From: Myotis daubentonii
Lineage: Eukaryota; Chordata; Mammalia; Chiroptera; Vespertilionidae
NCBI RefSeq assembly: GCF_963259705.1
Contig: NC_081861.1
Span: forward strand, 105,013,102 to 105,077,101
Direction: 5' to 3'
DNA length: 64,000 nt
Below the pieces are notes generated by a model. It saw only the letters and a program-made list of their open reading frames with translations, was not told where the DNA came from and did no database searches. The number at the start of each line of letters is the position of its first letter. Position 1 is the first letter of the stretch. This document shows, one piece after another, positions 32,147 to 43,941 of this stretch. A program made the position numbers and the translations under genes.

Positions 32147-33317
32147 TGTTAAATAAGAGAGGTGAGAGTGGACATCCTTGTCTTGTTCCGGATCTTATAG
32201 GAAAAGCTTTCAGTTTTTCACCACTGAGTATGATATTAGCTGAGGGTTTGTCATAGATGGCCTTTATTATGTTGAGGTACTTTCTTTCTATTCCTATTTT
32301 TTGAGTGTTTTAATCATAAATGGATGTTGTATCTTATCAAATGCTTTTTCTGCATCTATACATAATATCGTATGATCTTTAGCCTTTCTTGTGTTAATGT
32401 GCTGTATTATATTGATTGATTTTCATATGTTGAAATGTCCTTGTGCTGCTGAAAAGAACCCCACTTGATAGTGACATATTATCTTTTTGATGTACTCTTA
32501 TATTCAATTTGCTAATATTTTGTTTAGAATTTTTGCATTTGTATTATTCAGATATTGATCTGCAATTTTCTTTCTTTGTGTTATCTTTGCCGGGTTTGGT
32601 ATCAGGGTTATATTGGCCTCAAATAATGTGTTAGGAAATATTGCCTCTTCTTCAAATTTTGGAAGAGTTTGAGGATAGGTTTTAAATCTTTTTTGAATAT
32701 TTGGTAGAATTCATTGGTGAAGTCATCTGGTCCTGGACTTTTGTTTTTTGGGAGATTTTTTTATGGCAGTTTCAATTCCTCTACTGATCAGTTTATTTAG
32801 ATTTTTCAATTATTAATGATTTAGACTAGGAAGGTTAGAGAATTCTAGGAACTCATCCATTTCTTCTCAGTTATTGAATTTGGTGGCATATAGTCTTTCA
32901 TAATATTCTAGTATGATCCTTTGTATATTGGTGATGTCTTTGGTGACTTCTCCTCTCTTATTTGTGACTTTGTTTATCTGGGTCTTTTCTCTTTTTTTCC
33001 TTAGTGAGTCTAGCTAGGAGTTCATCCATTTTATTACTTTTTTAAAGAACCAGCTCTCTGTTTTATTAATTTTTGATAGTCCTTTTGTTCTCCATTTCAT
33101 TCAATTTTGCACTAATTTTTATTAGTTCCTTTCTTCTGCTGACTGCAGGTTGCTTTTGTTCTTTCTCTAGTTCTTAATATATGATGTTAGATTGTTTATT
33201 TGAGATTTCTCTTGTTTCTTAAGATAGGCATATAATGATATATATTTCCCTCTTATTACTGCTTTCACTGTATCCCAAAAGCTTTGATGTTTTTTATTGT
33301 CATTTTCATTTGTCTCT

Positions 33318-33644
33318 CTATATCTTCTTATCCCATCTTTTAGTCCTTCTTTTTTCCAGTAATTTTTTAGTAGTATGTTGTTTAATTTCCATGTGTTTGT
33401 GGGTTTTTTTAAATTTCCTTTTGCAGTCGATTTCTAACTTCAAGGCATCATACTCAGAGAATATTCTGGGTATAATTTTAATCTTCTTGAATTTTTTGAT
33501 GCTAGTTTTGTGACCCAACATATAGTCTAGCCTTGAGAATGTTCCATGTACACTGGAGTAGAACATATAATCTGATGTTATGGGATGAAAGGTTCTGTAA
33601 ATGTCAGTTATGTCCATTTGGTCTAGTGTTTCATTTAAAGCCAA
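33318..33644 (-). pseudogene. L1 ORF2 endonuclease fragment
   Basis: The 108-codon frame carries MDITDIYRTFHP and SRLDYMLGHK, typical of the L1 apurinic endonuclease end. In the final motif SDH is replaced by SEY, so the catalytic histidine is lost. It belongs to the antisense L1. Confidence 0.88.
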
Positions 33645-34792
33645 TATTTCTTTATTGATTTTCTGATCTCTCTAGAGTTATCAATGGAGTCTTAAAGTCC
33701 ACAACTATGACTGTTTGTTTTTGTAATGTTTCTCCCTTTAATTCTTTGAGTAGCTCTTTTATATATTTTGGTGCTCCTTGGTTGGGTGCATATATATTAA
33801 GAAGTGTTATGTTTCCTTGATGTAGTTTCCCCTTTAGCATTATAAAATGTCCATCTTTGTTTCTTGCTATCTTTGTTATCTTGAAATATATTTGTCAATA
33901 TATGTATGGCTACACCTGCTTTTCTGTGGATGTTACTTGCTTGGAGAATTATTTTCACCCTTTTACTTTGAATCTTCCTTGTCTTTGCAGTTTAGATGTG
34001 TTCCTTGTAGGCAGCATATGGTGGGGATTTGTTTTTTGATCCACTCTACTACTCCGTTCGTCTTTATAGTTGAATTCAGTCAATTTAAATTTACAGTAAT
34101 TGTTGATGTACGAGGATTTACTATTGCCATTTTATGTTTTGTTTTCTGGTAGTTCTGTATCTCCATTGGTTCTTTTTCTTTGTGTTTCTGTATGTTGTTT
34201 TGGTTTGGTGGTGTTCCAGATTTCTTTCCTCTTTTTTTCTAAGCTATATGTCCTAGTTCGTGGATTTTGTGTGTGGTTACCATTAGATTTATGAAAAATA
34301 AAATTGCGTATATCCTGCAGCTTTTTAAAAATGCATCTTACCTATATCCTTCTTTGCCAGTTCAGACCTTTACCCTCTCCCTTTTTATGTTTTTGTTGTA
34401 ATTAATTATCCCTGTTTATGCTGTAAGTTTGTTTGTTTGTTTTTTGTGATCTTAGTTGTAGTGTTGTGACCTTATGTTGTTTGCTTCAGGTAGAATAACT
34501 CCCTGGAGTATTTCTTGCAATGGAGGTTTTCTGGTGATAAAACCCCTCCAGTTTCTATATGTCTGGGAACATCTTTATTTCTCCTTCATAATTAAAGGAT
34601 AATTTTGTTGGATATATTATTCATGGCTGGTAATTTCTCTCTTTTAGATGTTTGCATATTTGGTTATACTTTCTTATGGCTTGTAAAGTTTTTGCTGACA
34701 TGTCGTATGAAATTCTGGTGGGTTTTCCGTTGTAGGTCACTTTCTTCTTTTCCCTGGGTGCTTTGAGAATTTTTTCTTTTTCATTAATTTTT

Positions 34793-34999
34793 TAAACATT
34801 TTTTATTGATTTCAGAGAGGATAGGAGAGAGAGGTAGAAACATCAATGATGAGAGAGAATCATTGATTGGCTGCCTCCTGCATGCCCCCTACTGGAGATA
34901 TAGCTGCAACCCGGGCATGTGCTCTGACCAGGAATCAAACCATGACCTCCTGGTTCATAGGTTGACACTCAATCACTAAGCCATGCTGGCTGGGCTTTG
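34793..34999 (-). mobile_element. Ves SINE in antisense L1
   Basis: A reverse Ves from TTTTTATTGATTTCAGAGAG to CATGCTGGCTGGGC. Duplication TCATTAATTTTT occurs at 34781-34792 and 35000-35011. Confidence 0.92.
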
Positions 35000-35018
35000 T
35001 CATTAATTTTTGACAGCT

Positions 35019-35291
35019 TTAATACCTAGTGCCTTGGAGAGGGCCTCTTTGGATTGAGGTAACTAGATATACTGTTTTCTTTTTGGATTCTTGCATATAG
35101 CTCTTTCCATAAGTTTGAGAAGTTTCATCCACTATTTGTTTGGGTAGACTCTCCATTCTATGCTCCTTCTCCTCCTCCTTCAGAATGCCTATAATTCTAA
35201 TATTGATTTTTCTGATGGTGTCAGATAGTTCTTGTAGAGCTCTTTCATTTTTCTTCATGCTCAAGTCTCTCTCTTCTTCCCTCTTCATCAT
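35019..35291 (-). pseudogene. L1 ORF1 fragment
   Basis: The 90-codon frame includes LQELSDTIRKINIRIIGILKE, the start of the ORF1 RNA-recognition domain. ORF1p is the RNA-binding trimeric L1 protein. The coiled coil upstream is separated by a Ves and frameshifts. Confidence 0.8.
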
Positions 35292-35367
35292 TTCTAGATT
35301 CTAATCTTCTATATCACTAATTTTTCATCCTTCTGGTTAGCTGATTTCTATGCTAAGTAGTTCACTC

Positions 35368-35584
35368 CTTTTTAAATATATATTTTTATTAATTTAAGAG
35401 AAGAAGGGAGAGGGAGAGAGATAGAAACATCAATGATTAGAAAGACTTATTGATCTGTTGCCTACTGCATGCCACACAGTGGGGATCAAGCCCTCAACCT
35501 GGGCATGTGCCCTGACTGGGAATTGAACCATTACCTCTTGATCTTTAGGTCAATGTTCAACTCCTGAGCAATACCAGCTGGGAT
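35368..35584 (-). mobile_element. Ves SINE in antisense L1
   Basis: A reverse Ves bounded by the duplication GTAGTTCACTC (35357-35367 and 35585-35595). Confidence 0.92.
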
Positions 35585-36719
35585 GTAGTTCACTCTTAAT
35601 CTTCTTAATTGCATGCTTCATTGCCAGGTTTTCTGATTGTTTATTTTTTAAAGTTTCAATCTCTTTGACAAAGTACTCATTTTGTTCACTGATTTGTTTT
35701 ATGAGTGCATTGAATTGCCTGACTGTATTTTCTCACAGCTCATTGAGTATTTTCAGAACTGCAATCTTAAAATCTGTCATTTATATCATATATTTCTGTG
35801 TGTCCCAGTTTGCTTTCTGGACATTTTTCATTTTCTTTCTTGTGATCCTCATTATTGAGGTTATTCCTGGTATTTGCTGACCTCCTTTGCCTAAGCATTT
35901 ATCTCTGAACAGGTCTTTCTGATATTTTCCAGTAGATCCTGCTGAATTGCATGATTTTATCCTTTGTGATAACCTAGTCTTCAACTTTCATGGCTTTTGT
36001 AAGACACAACAGCCACACTGCTTAGGGGTGGGGTTTGCTTTGCCCTCACCATAATGGCAACCCCTGACCTCCGTGGGGTTCCACCTCAAGAACCCTTCCT
36101 GGGGATCAGTCACAGAGGAAAATAGTGGTTCTACTGCAAAAAACTCTTGATTTACAGAAAATATGCTCCTGGACCCAAATCCAAGGGCATTGGAAGGCCA
36201 GTTTTGGTAGTCCAAGCTGTGGAAGGGCTCTGTGGTTCTGTGTTTGTTTTTGTTTTGTTATTTTGTTTTTCTTTTGTCTGTAACATCACCGCTGACCTGA
36301 CAATGAAGGCCTGCATGGTAGAACCCCATACTCTGTCAGGCGTCTATTGACTCAGATACTTTTCACTCCCTTGCTTCTTACCCTGCTGGACACCCACCAT
36401 ACTCCCCCACACAGTTCTCTGCTCCTCCCAGCTGAAGGAAGCACCTGCTACCACTGGCTATCACCCCTTTCCCGGCCAGCCAAGTTGTCAGTTCCCGGCT
36501 ACAGGACTATGTCTGCAGGCCATCTGTGCTTTCCTCCCTTCTCATCTCCCTATATTTTCCAGGTGGCCCACTTTTAGATGTTTCAATGTGTGGGTCTCTC
36601 AGGCATGAGTCTGTGTTGAGCAGGGATTTTTTTTTTTTGAATCATAGTTGGTTAACTTGTTGAAATGTCAAGGAGAGACAACAAGGGGATTTCTCATGCC
36701 ATCATTCCTTTGACATCTC

Positions 36720-37480
36720 AAAATGTATTAAATATTTAAATTTCATACTCAATATTGTAAATATTCTAGAAGGAAGCATATGAAAGAAACTCCTGGACAT
36801 TTGTCTTGGCAATTCATTTTTAGATATGACACCAAAAACAAAGGCAAAAATCAATAAGTGCAAATACATAAAGTAAATAAGAGCACAAAACCACATTCAA
36901 AATGAAAGAGCAAACACAGGATTATTAGAGTAGGCAGATAAAAAGATATGGGCTGGGAGAGGCAGCTGGGGTTTGGAGGAAGTATGTGTGAGATATGACA
37001 AACTGAGAATAGACAATAGAGGTGGCAGGCTCCTGTATGAACAGGAAAGATTCACAGCCCTCCAATTGTGGTACAACCAGTGGTATAACACCTAGATGAC
37101 GGAGCCTTGTATCTTAAAGATACATTTTTTTGAGACACAAGGGAAGGGATGCCTTGTTTCTTGCCTAGGGGTATTCTATCCAAGGGATATTAATCCTCTA
37201 AACTCTAAAATATCAAGGCATTTAGTTCAGTCTCAGCCAGCTTATTTGCCCACTCAGGTCCTATCTGAGTGTACCTCTTTTCTACAAATAAATCCTCTCC
37301 TGCTTTTGCTGTTATTTCTTGTTTCTGGTTTGAATTTATTCCTGCAAGCAAGACAAGAACTGGAGACAAAGAATACTGTCTCCATCCAGAGACCCCCTTG
37401 ACTATCACTGACAGGATGGGAGAAAATATTTGCAAAATATATATTGAATAAGGGTTTAATATCCAAAATGTGGGAGAAAA
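36720..37480 (+). mobile_element. Old L1 ORF2 fragment split by a solo LTR
   Basis: Before the LTR: AAAGAAACTCCTGGACATTT and GATATGACACCAAAAACAAA. After it: GATGGGAGAAAATATTTGCA and GGTTTAATATCCAAAATGTG. Both are typical of the ORF2 C-terminal region, frames broken. Confidence 0.7.
36923..37413 (+). mobile_element. Solo LTR of an endogenous retrovirus
   Basis: A 491-bp non-L1 insert within L1, bounded by GGAT (or up to ACAGGAT) on both sides. It ends CACTGACA. The expected first TG reads TA. A poly(A) signal AATAAA lies at 37287-37292, followed by a pyrimidine-rich stretch. No internal retroviral genes are present; class is uncertain. Confidence 0.6.
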
Positions 37481-37505
37481 ACATAATGGACAGCAGGACA
37501 GGAGG

Positions 37506-37507
<2 letters not shown>

Positions 37508-37545
<38 letters not shown>
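37508..37545. repeat. (GA)n microsatellite
   Basis: A pure GA tract between the old L1 fragment and a Ves copy. Confidence 0.95.
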
Positions 37546-37566
37546 AAATAAGAGGGAAGTGTGTGG

Positions 37567-37799
37567 CCAAAACCGGTTTGGCTCAGTGCATAGAGTGTCG
37601 GCCTGTGGACTGAAAGGTCCCAGGTTCGATTCCGGTCAAGGGCATGTACCTGGGTTGCGGGCACCTCCCCAGTAGGAGATGTGCAGGAGACAGCTGATCA
37701 ATGTTTCTCTCTCATCGATGTTTCTAACTCTCTATCTCTCTCCCTTCCTCTCTGTAAAAAATCAATAAAATATATTTTTAAAAAAGAATTTAAAAAAAA
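37567..37799 (+). mobile_element. Ves SINE
   Basis: Head AAACCGGTTTGGCTCAGTGC, B box GGTTCGATTCCGG and an A-rich 3' end. The flanks AGAGGGAAGTGTGTGG and AGAGGGGAGTGTGTGG form a 16-bp duplication with one mismatch. Confidence 0.94.
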
Positions 37800-38624
37800 A
37801 GAGGGGAGTGTGTGGATGTGCATGATGGGTGTGTGTGTGAGTGACAGACAGATCTCACAGGAGTCTCAGTGGCTGTCAGACCAGGCTCTCCTGGAGGGGG
37901 AGCACCCGCTACTGCTGTGGGCACTATTCCAGCAACATGGCTCTGGCACAGAAACTACACCATCTTGAATAGAAGAGCAGGTTAAGCTAGGAGCCAGACC
38001 TCACCACTACCTAGACTAGCCTTGGACACCACTGCAGACCATGCAGTAATTCTCAGAGTATATTCCACCATGGCTAGAGTTGTGCTACCTCAGAGGCAGA
38101 ATCCAGGACCCCCACCTCCCTGACTAAGGGCTCTTGGAACCCCTGCAGTGAGTTATAGAGTTGCATGTCACCTTGCCATGAGCTCTGGGACCCCACCGTG
38201 AGTCATATGATCCAGGCCATAAGCTCCAGGACCCCACAGTGAGTCCCAGAGTAGTATACCACTCTAGCAGTGGGCTCTGGGGCCTTGCAGTTAGTCACAA
38301 GCCAATGAGACCATAGGCAACTTTTGCCATGGGAGCCGGCACCCCAAGCACATCCACAACAGCTTGCACTATGAGGTCAGAGGTAAGTCACCTAGTCAGA
38401 CAAAGTTTGAGGAGACTCCCATCCACAAATGGGACAATAACATTCAAGACCCACCTACATCAGGAGAACCCAAATAAATCAAGTAGGGGGCATTCCTAGA
38501 ACACCCAGCTCAAGAGATCTCAGAGACTTCACCACTGGGTCCCACAAAACACTTACTACATAGGACCAACCCCCCAAAATCTGGGTAGCATAGCAGTTTG
38601 ATCTAAGACATATGAACCAATACA

Positions 38625-38933
38625 ATGGGGAAGCTAAAATGGGGAGAAAAAGAAAAAAAAAATCCTCAAAGGAAAGAACGGGAGGAATCACCAGAAAAAG
38701 AACAAAATGAAATGGAGGCAAGTGATTTGTCAGAGAAAGAATTGAGAGTAATTGTTATCAGAATACTCAAACATCTGATTGAGAATTGCAAGCAAATCAA
38801 TGAGAGTAATACAGAGCTGAATGGGAAATATACCAACATGAGTAAGAATCAAGAGGAAATGAAGAATGACAAAGCTGCGCTAAAGAACACAATGAAAGTT
38901 TTCAACAGTAGACTAGATGAAGCTGAGGGCTAA
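38625..38933 (+). pseudogene. L1 ORF1 N-terminal fragment
   Basis: The frame of 102 codons starts MGKLKWGEKEKKNPQ, a Lys/Glu-rich head, then a heptad-like stretch (VIRILKHLIENCKQINESN) expected of the ORF1p coiled coil. It ends at a TAA before the RNA-binding domain, near a poly(G) tract (38986-39002) absent from intact copies. Confidence 0.82.
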
Positions 38934-39630
38934 ATCAGTGAGTTAGAATACCAGGTAGAAAAAACACACAAGCAGAGCAACAACTGGGGGGGGGGGGGGG
39001 GGCGGGAAAAACATAGTAAAAAAACAGGAGGAGAGTCAAAGGAAGTTTTGAGACAACCTGAAACAAAACAACATCCACATATTAGGGGTGCCAGAGGAGA
39101 GGAAGCTGAGCAAGGAGTAGAAAAACTGAAGAAATAATGACAGAAAAAAACCCTGATTTGGGAATAAAAAAGTCACACATAAGTGCAAGGAGCATAGAGT
39201 GTCCCAATCAAAATGAACCCCAAAGACCCACACCCAGATACATCATAACTAAATTGGCAAACATAAAAGACAAAGAATCTTAAATTCTGCAAGAGAGAGA
39301 CAGAAAGTTGCATAAAAGGGATCTCCCATTAAACTATCAATTGATTTCTCAACAGAAACACATCAGGCCAGGAAAGAATGGAATGAAGCCTACAAGTGAT
39401 GAAAAGCAAGGGACTGAATCCAAGAATACTCTATCCAGCAAGGCTATCATTCAAAATTGAAGGTGAAATCAGGAGATTCTCAGACAAAGAAAAAAGGCTA
39501 AGGGAGTTTATTACCACAAAGACAGCAATGCAAGAAATGCATTGGGGACTGTTGTAAAAAGAAGAAATAGAAAAATAGAAAGGGAAGAATGCAGGTATAA
39601 AGAATAAAAGTGGCAACAAACAAGTACCTA

Positions 39631-40191
39631 TTCTATATAATAAAAGCCTAATATGCTAAGTGTCTGGTCGTCCGTTCAACCAATCAAAGCATAATATGCT
39701 AATGATATGCTAAGGCCACTCAACCACTTGCTATGAAGTGCACTGACCACCAGGGGGCAGACACTCTGACTGGTAGGTTAGCTTCCTGCTGGGGTCCAGC
39801 CAATCGGTACAGAGCAAGATGGGCCGGACACGCCCTGGAGCCCCTTGAGGACCCTCTCTGGCTGCCAACCTCCTGTGTCCCTTCCCAACCCAGTGGTTGT
39901 GCACCGGTGGGGTCCTTTGGCCTGGCCTACATCCTCTTACAATCCGGGACCTCTTGGGGGAAGTTGGAGACCCCGTTTTGGCCTGATCCCGCTCAATGCA
40001 GGAGCTGCCGCCTGGTAGTCAGTGTGCTCTCACGGGGGCGCACCGCTCAGCCAGAATTTGGGCTCACTGGGAGCCTGCCTAAGCTGTCAGTCAGACATCC
40101 CCTGAGGGCTCCCAGACTGTGAGAGGGCACAGGCTGGGCTGAAGGACCCCCCCCCCCCGGAGTGCACAAATTTCATGCACTGGGCCTCTAC
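39631..40191 (+). mobile_element. Non-autonomous Helitron with CTCF-like sites
   Basis: The 5' end is TTCTATATAATAAAAGCC, the 3' end GTGCACAAATTTCATGCACT then CTAC (mutated CTAG). It contains CCACCAGGGGGCAG at 39747-39760 and a degraded inverted partner (CTGCCGCCTGGTAG) at 40005-40018. Inserted between ORF1 and ORF2 of the host L1. Confidence 0.9.
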
Positions 40192-40568
40192 TCAATAATA
40201 ACCTTAAATATAAATGGAATAAATGCTCCAATCAAAAGGCATAAGGTATTCTAATGGATAATAAAATATGACCCATATACTATTATATGCTGCATACAAG
40301 AGACCCACCTCAGAACAAAGGACTTATACAGACTGAACATGAAGGGGTGGGGGGAAAAAATTAGGCCAATAGAAACAAAAGAAAAGCAGGGATTTCTATA
40401 CTTATATCTGACAAAATAGACCTCAAAGTGAAGGCTATAACAAGAAATAGTGAAGGCTACTTCATAATACTAAAAAGATCTATACAAGACGATGTAACTC
40501 TGGTAAACATATATGCACCCAACAAAGGAGAATCCAAATACATTAAAAACTTCTGGAAGATATCAGGG

Positions 40569-41006
40569 TGTCAGGGCCAGCCTGACAGGTTGAGCCGGGC
40601 TGAGGCAGGGAGGTGGGAATTGAGCAAAGAAAGAAAGACAGGAAAGCGGGGTTGGGAGGACTCCAGTTCTCTCGATGAACTGAAGCGAGTTTATTAGTCA
40701 TGCAATCTTATTTATACACAACACACTGAATAGGAGGTCTGTCAAGAGGAATGTATTCTTTGTTCCTCTTAATCTCTAAGGGAGAGACATAGCAGAAGGA
40801 CAAGTTCTCAGTACAGCATATCTCAGTAAATAGTTACAGACTTCTTGGTAAGCTATGAAAGGCTGTTCTCATTCTACAAATGTTGCTCTCATTCTACTGA
40901 AAATTGCCATCCAAACAAGTCTGGGAAAACTGTGTGGGTAAGGGTCCCAGCCTTGCTAGCCCCTTCAGGTGCAAGGACCTTGCCAGCTTACATCTGGCCC
41001 CCAACA
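40569..41006 (-). mobile_element. Solo LTR, class II-like
   Basis: A 438-bp insert in L1 with 6-bp duplication TCAGGG (40563-40568 and 41007-41012) and TG...CA ends. On the minus strand AATAAACTCGCTTCAG provides a poly(A) signal. A 6-bp duplication suggests an ERV2-type integrase. No coding part remains. Confidence 0.82.
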
Positions 41007-41278
41007 TCAGGGGAGAGATTGACACCATTTCAATCATAGTAGAGGACTTTAATACACCATTGACATCATTGGATAAATCTTCTAGACAAAAAATCAATAA
41101 GGAAATGGCAATCCTAAATGACTCAGCAGAGCAGATGGAAATAATTGACATCTTCAGAATATTTCATCCCAAATCTACAGAGTATATATTCTTCTCAAGT
41201 GCACATGGGACATTTCTAAAGATAGACCACATGTTAGGACATAGGCTAAATCTTTACAAACTCAAGAAGATTAAAATC

Positions 41279-41497
41279 GCCGAAACCGGTTTGGCTCAGT
41301 GGATAGAGCGTCGGCCTGCGGACTGAAAGATCCCAGGTTCGATTCCGGTCAAGGGCATGTGCCTGGGTTGCAGGCATATCCCCAGTGGGAGATGTGCAGG
41401 AGGCAGCTGATCGATGTTTCTCTCTCATCGATGTTTCTAACTCTCTATCTCTCTCCCTTCCTCTCTGTAAAAAATCAATAAAATATATTTTAAAAAA
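41279..41497 (+). mobile_element. Ves SINE with 15-bp target duplication
   Basis: A near-consensus Ves (CGAAACCGGTTTGGCTCAGT head, GGTTCGATTCCGG B box). The flanks AAGAAGATTAAAATC (41264-41278 and 41498-41512) are identical host L1 bases. Confidence 0.96.
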
Positions 41498-42370
41498 AAG
41501 AAGATTAAAATCATATCAAGCATCTTCTGAGATTACAATGACATGAAATTAGAAATCAACTACAATGAAAACAATAAAAACAATCAAACAGATGGAGGCT
41601 AAATAGCATGCTATTAAACAATGAATGGGTTACCAAAGAAATCAAAGAGCAAATGAAAGGCATCCTGGAAACAAATAACAATGAAAACAAAATAATCCAA
41701 AGTCTATGGAACACAGTGAAAGCAATCCTGAGAGGGAATTTCATAGCACTACAGGCTTACCTTAAAAAAAAAAAAAACAAGAAAAGCTTATTCCTAGGTA
41801 TCTTAATTTTTTTGGTACAATGGTAAATGGGATTGTTTTTTTAGTTTCTCTTTCTGTGAGTTCATTATTGATGTATAAAAAAGCCATAGATTTTGGGCTG
41901 TTAATTTTGTATCCTGCTACATTGCCCAATTCATTTATTATGTTTAGTGGTTTTTTTGATGGCGTAAAAAATCAAACAAACAAACAAACAAAAATCCCAT
42001 TTACCATTGAACCAAAAAATTAAGATACCTAGGAATAAACTTAACTAAAGAGGTAAAGATCTGTACTCAGAAAACTACAGGACACTGAAAAAAGAGATAG
42101 AGGAATATATAAACAGATGGAAGAACATACCATGTTCATGGATTGGTAGAATCAACAGCATTAAAATGTCCATAGTACCCAAAGCAATCTGTAGATTCAA
42201 TAAACTCCCCATTAAAATGCCAACAGCATATTTCACAGACCTAGAATGAACTCTCCAAAAATTCATGTGGAATAAAAAAAGACCCCAAATAGATACAGCA
42301 ATTGTGAGAAAGAAGAACAAAGTAGGAGGGAATCTCAACACTGGATATTAAGCTGTATTACAAAGCCACT

Positions 42371-42750
42371 TGCTGCAATCTGCACAGTTGGGTTCAGGAT
42401 CTGAAGTAGGGGCCAATGCACAAATGAAAACACTAGATAAGAAATATGAATTATTAAGGGGTGGGGGCCAGGTGGTGTGTCTCTTTCGTGAAGAGCACAC
42501 TGGCCTCTGGCTGGTCCGCTTTTTATTTACTTGAATACACATCTGCCCTTTAGAAATAAATATAGGCATATCAAAGGTAAAGTTTGGTAAACAGTAAAAG
42601 GATTATCAGCTTAGGGAATTTGCCTTGGGCTACCACTATCTCAACAGATGAGGTGCTTAACTTCAGCTCTGCTAACACCCAAGGTCCATTGGCCTTCTGC
42701 ATTCCTTGGTGCACTCTCATGATAGTATTGGCAGTGGGTGGCTTCTTGCA
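42371..42750 (-). mobile_element. Solo LTR, class II-like
   Basis: 380 bp with perfect 6-bp duplication GCCACT (42365-42370 and 42751-42756). Ends are TGCTGCAATC and GGCTTCTTGCA. On the minus strand a signal AATAAAAAGCGG lies near 42525. It differs in sequence from the LTR at 40569. Confidence 0.85.
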
Positions 42751-43422
42751 GCCACTGTTCTTAAAACTGCCTGGTCCTGGCACAAGAACAGACATATAGA
42801 CCAATGGAATAGAATAGAGAACGCAGAAATCGACCCAAACCTCTATGCTCAATTAATATTTGACAAAGGAGGCAAGAGCATACAATGGAGTCAAGACAGT
42901 CTCTTCAATAAATGGTGTTGGGAAAATTGGACAGATACATGCAAAAAAAAAAATGAAACTAGACCACCAACTTACACCATACACAAAAATAAACTCAAAA
43001 TAGATAAATGACTTAAACAGTAGATGGGAAACCATAAAAATATGAGAGGAATCCACAGACAGCAAAATCTCAGACATATACCAAAGCAATATCTTCACTG
43101 AAACAGCTCCTAAGGCAATGGAAACTGAAGAGAAAATAAACAGTTGGGACTACATTAAAATAAAAAGCTTCTGCACAGCAAAAGAAACCATCAACAAAAC
43201 AACAAGAAATCCCACTACATGGGGCAACATATTTGCCAATGTTATCACTGATAAGAGTTTAATCTCCAACACTTACAGGGAACTCATACAAGTTATCAAA
43301 AGGAAGATAAACAACCCAATCAAAAAAATGGACAATGGACCTAAATAGATACTTTTTGAAAGAGGACATAAGGAAGGTCAAGAGACATAGGAAAACATGT
43401 TCAGTCACTAATCATCAGAGAG

Positions 43423-43941
43423 ATGCAAATCAGAACAAAAATGAGGTACCATCTCACATCTGTCAGAATAGCTATCATCAACAAATCAACAATTGACAAG
43501 TGCTGGCGAAGATGTGGAGAAAAAGGAACCCTCATGCACTGCTGGTGGGAATGCAGACTGGTGCAGCCACTGTGGAGAACAATATGGAGTCTCCTCAAAA
43601 AATTAAAAATGGAACTCCCATTTGACCCAGTGATACCACTTCTAGGAATATATCCCAATAAACTTGAAAGACCAATCAGAAAGGAGATATACAACCCTAT
43701 GTTCATAGCAGCACAATTTACAATAGCTAAGATTTGGAAACAGCCTAAATGTACATCAGCAAATGAGTTAATTAAAAAAAAACAACTATGGTACATCTAC
43801 ATAATGGAATACTGCACTGCTGTAAAAAGGAAGGGTCTCCTACTATTTGCAACAGTATGGATGGAGCTGGAGAGCATTATGCTAAGTGAAATAAGTCAGT
43901 CACAGAAAGATAAATATCACATGGTCTCACTCATTTGTTGA
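43423..43941 (+). pseudogene. L1 ORF2 C-terminal domain, 172 codons
   Basis: This is the longest clean L1 frame in the window. It holds the Cys-rich motif [18 protein letters not shown], then [31 protein letters not shown] and MEYCTAVKRKG. It ends at the normal ORF2 terminus (SLIC before a stop). The upstream part is frameshifted and contains an LTR. Confidence 0.9.

Larger units (their letters stand above)
27806..36600 (-). mobile_element. Near full-length antisense L1, interrupted seven times
   Basis: Read on the minus strand it covers 5' UTR (about 36600-36000), ORF1 (about 35990-35000), ORF2 and 3' UTR (28290-27806). Removing the inserts leaves about 6.2 kb, the expected L1 length. The inserts are two Ves, three Helitrons, one MER5A-like hAT and a U2 fragment. 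ORF2 still shows FVDD in the reverse transcriptase but many frames are broken, so it is inactive. Confidence 0.85.

Noticed and set aside
37105..37413. Retroviral coding remnants next to the LTR
   Set aside because: No internal retroviral sequence follows; L1 resumes immediately after the LTR end.
41279..41360. tRNA gene suggested by A and B boxes
   Set aside because: The boxes belong to the tRNA-derived head of a Ves SINE; the cloverleaf is not intact and the element has target duplications and an A tail.
43423..43941. Functional L1 protein
   Set aside because: Only the ORF2 C-terminal domain is open; endonuclease and reverse transcriptase are frameshifted or missing in this copy.
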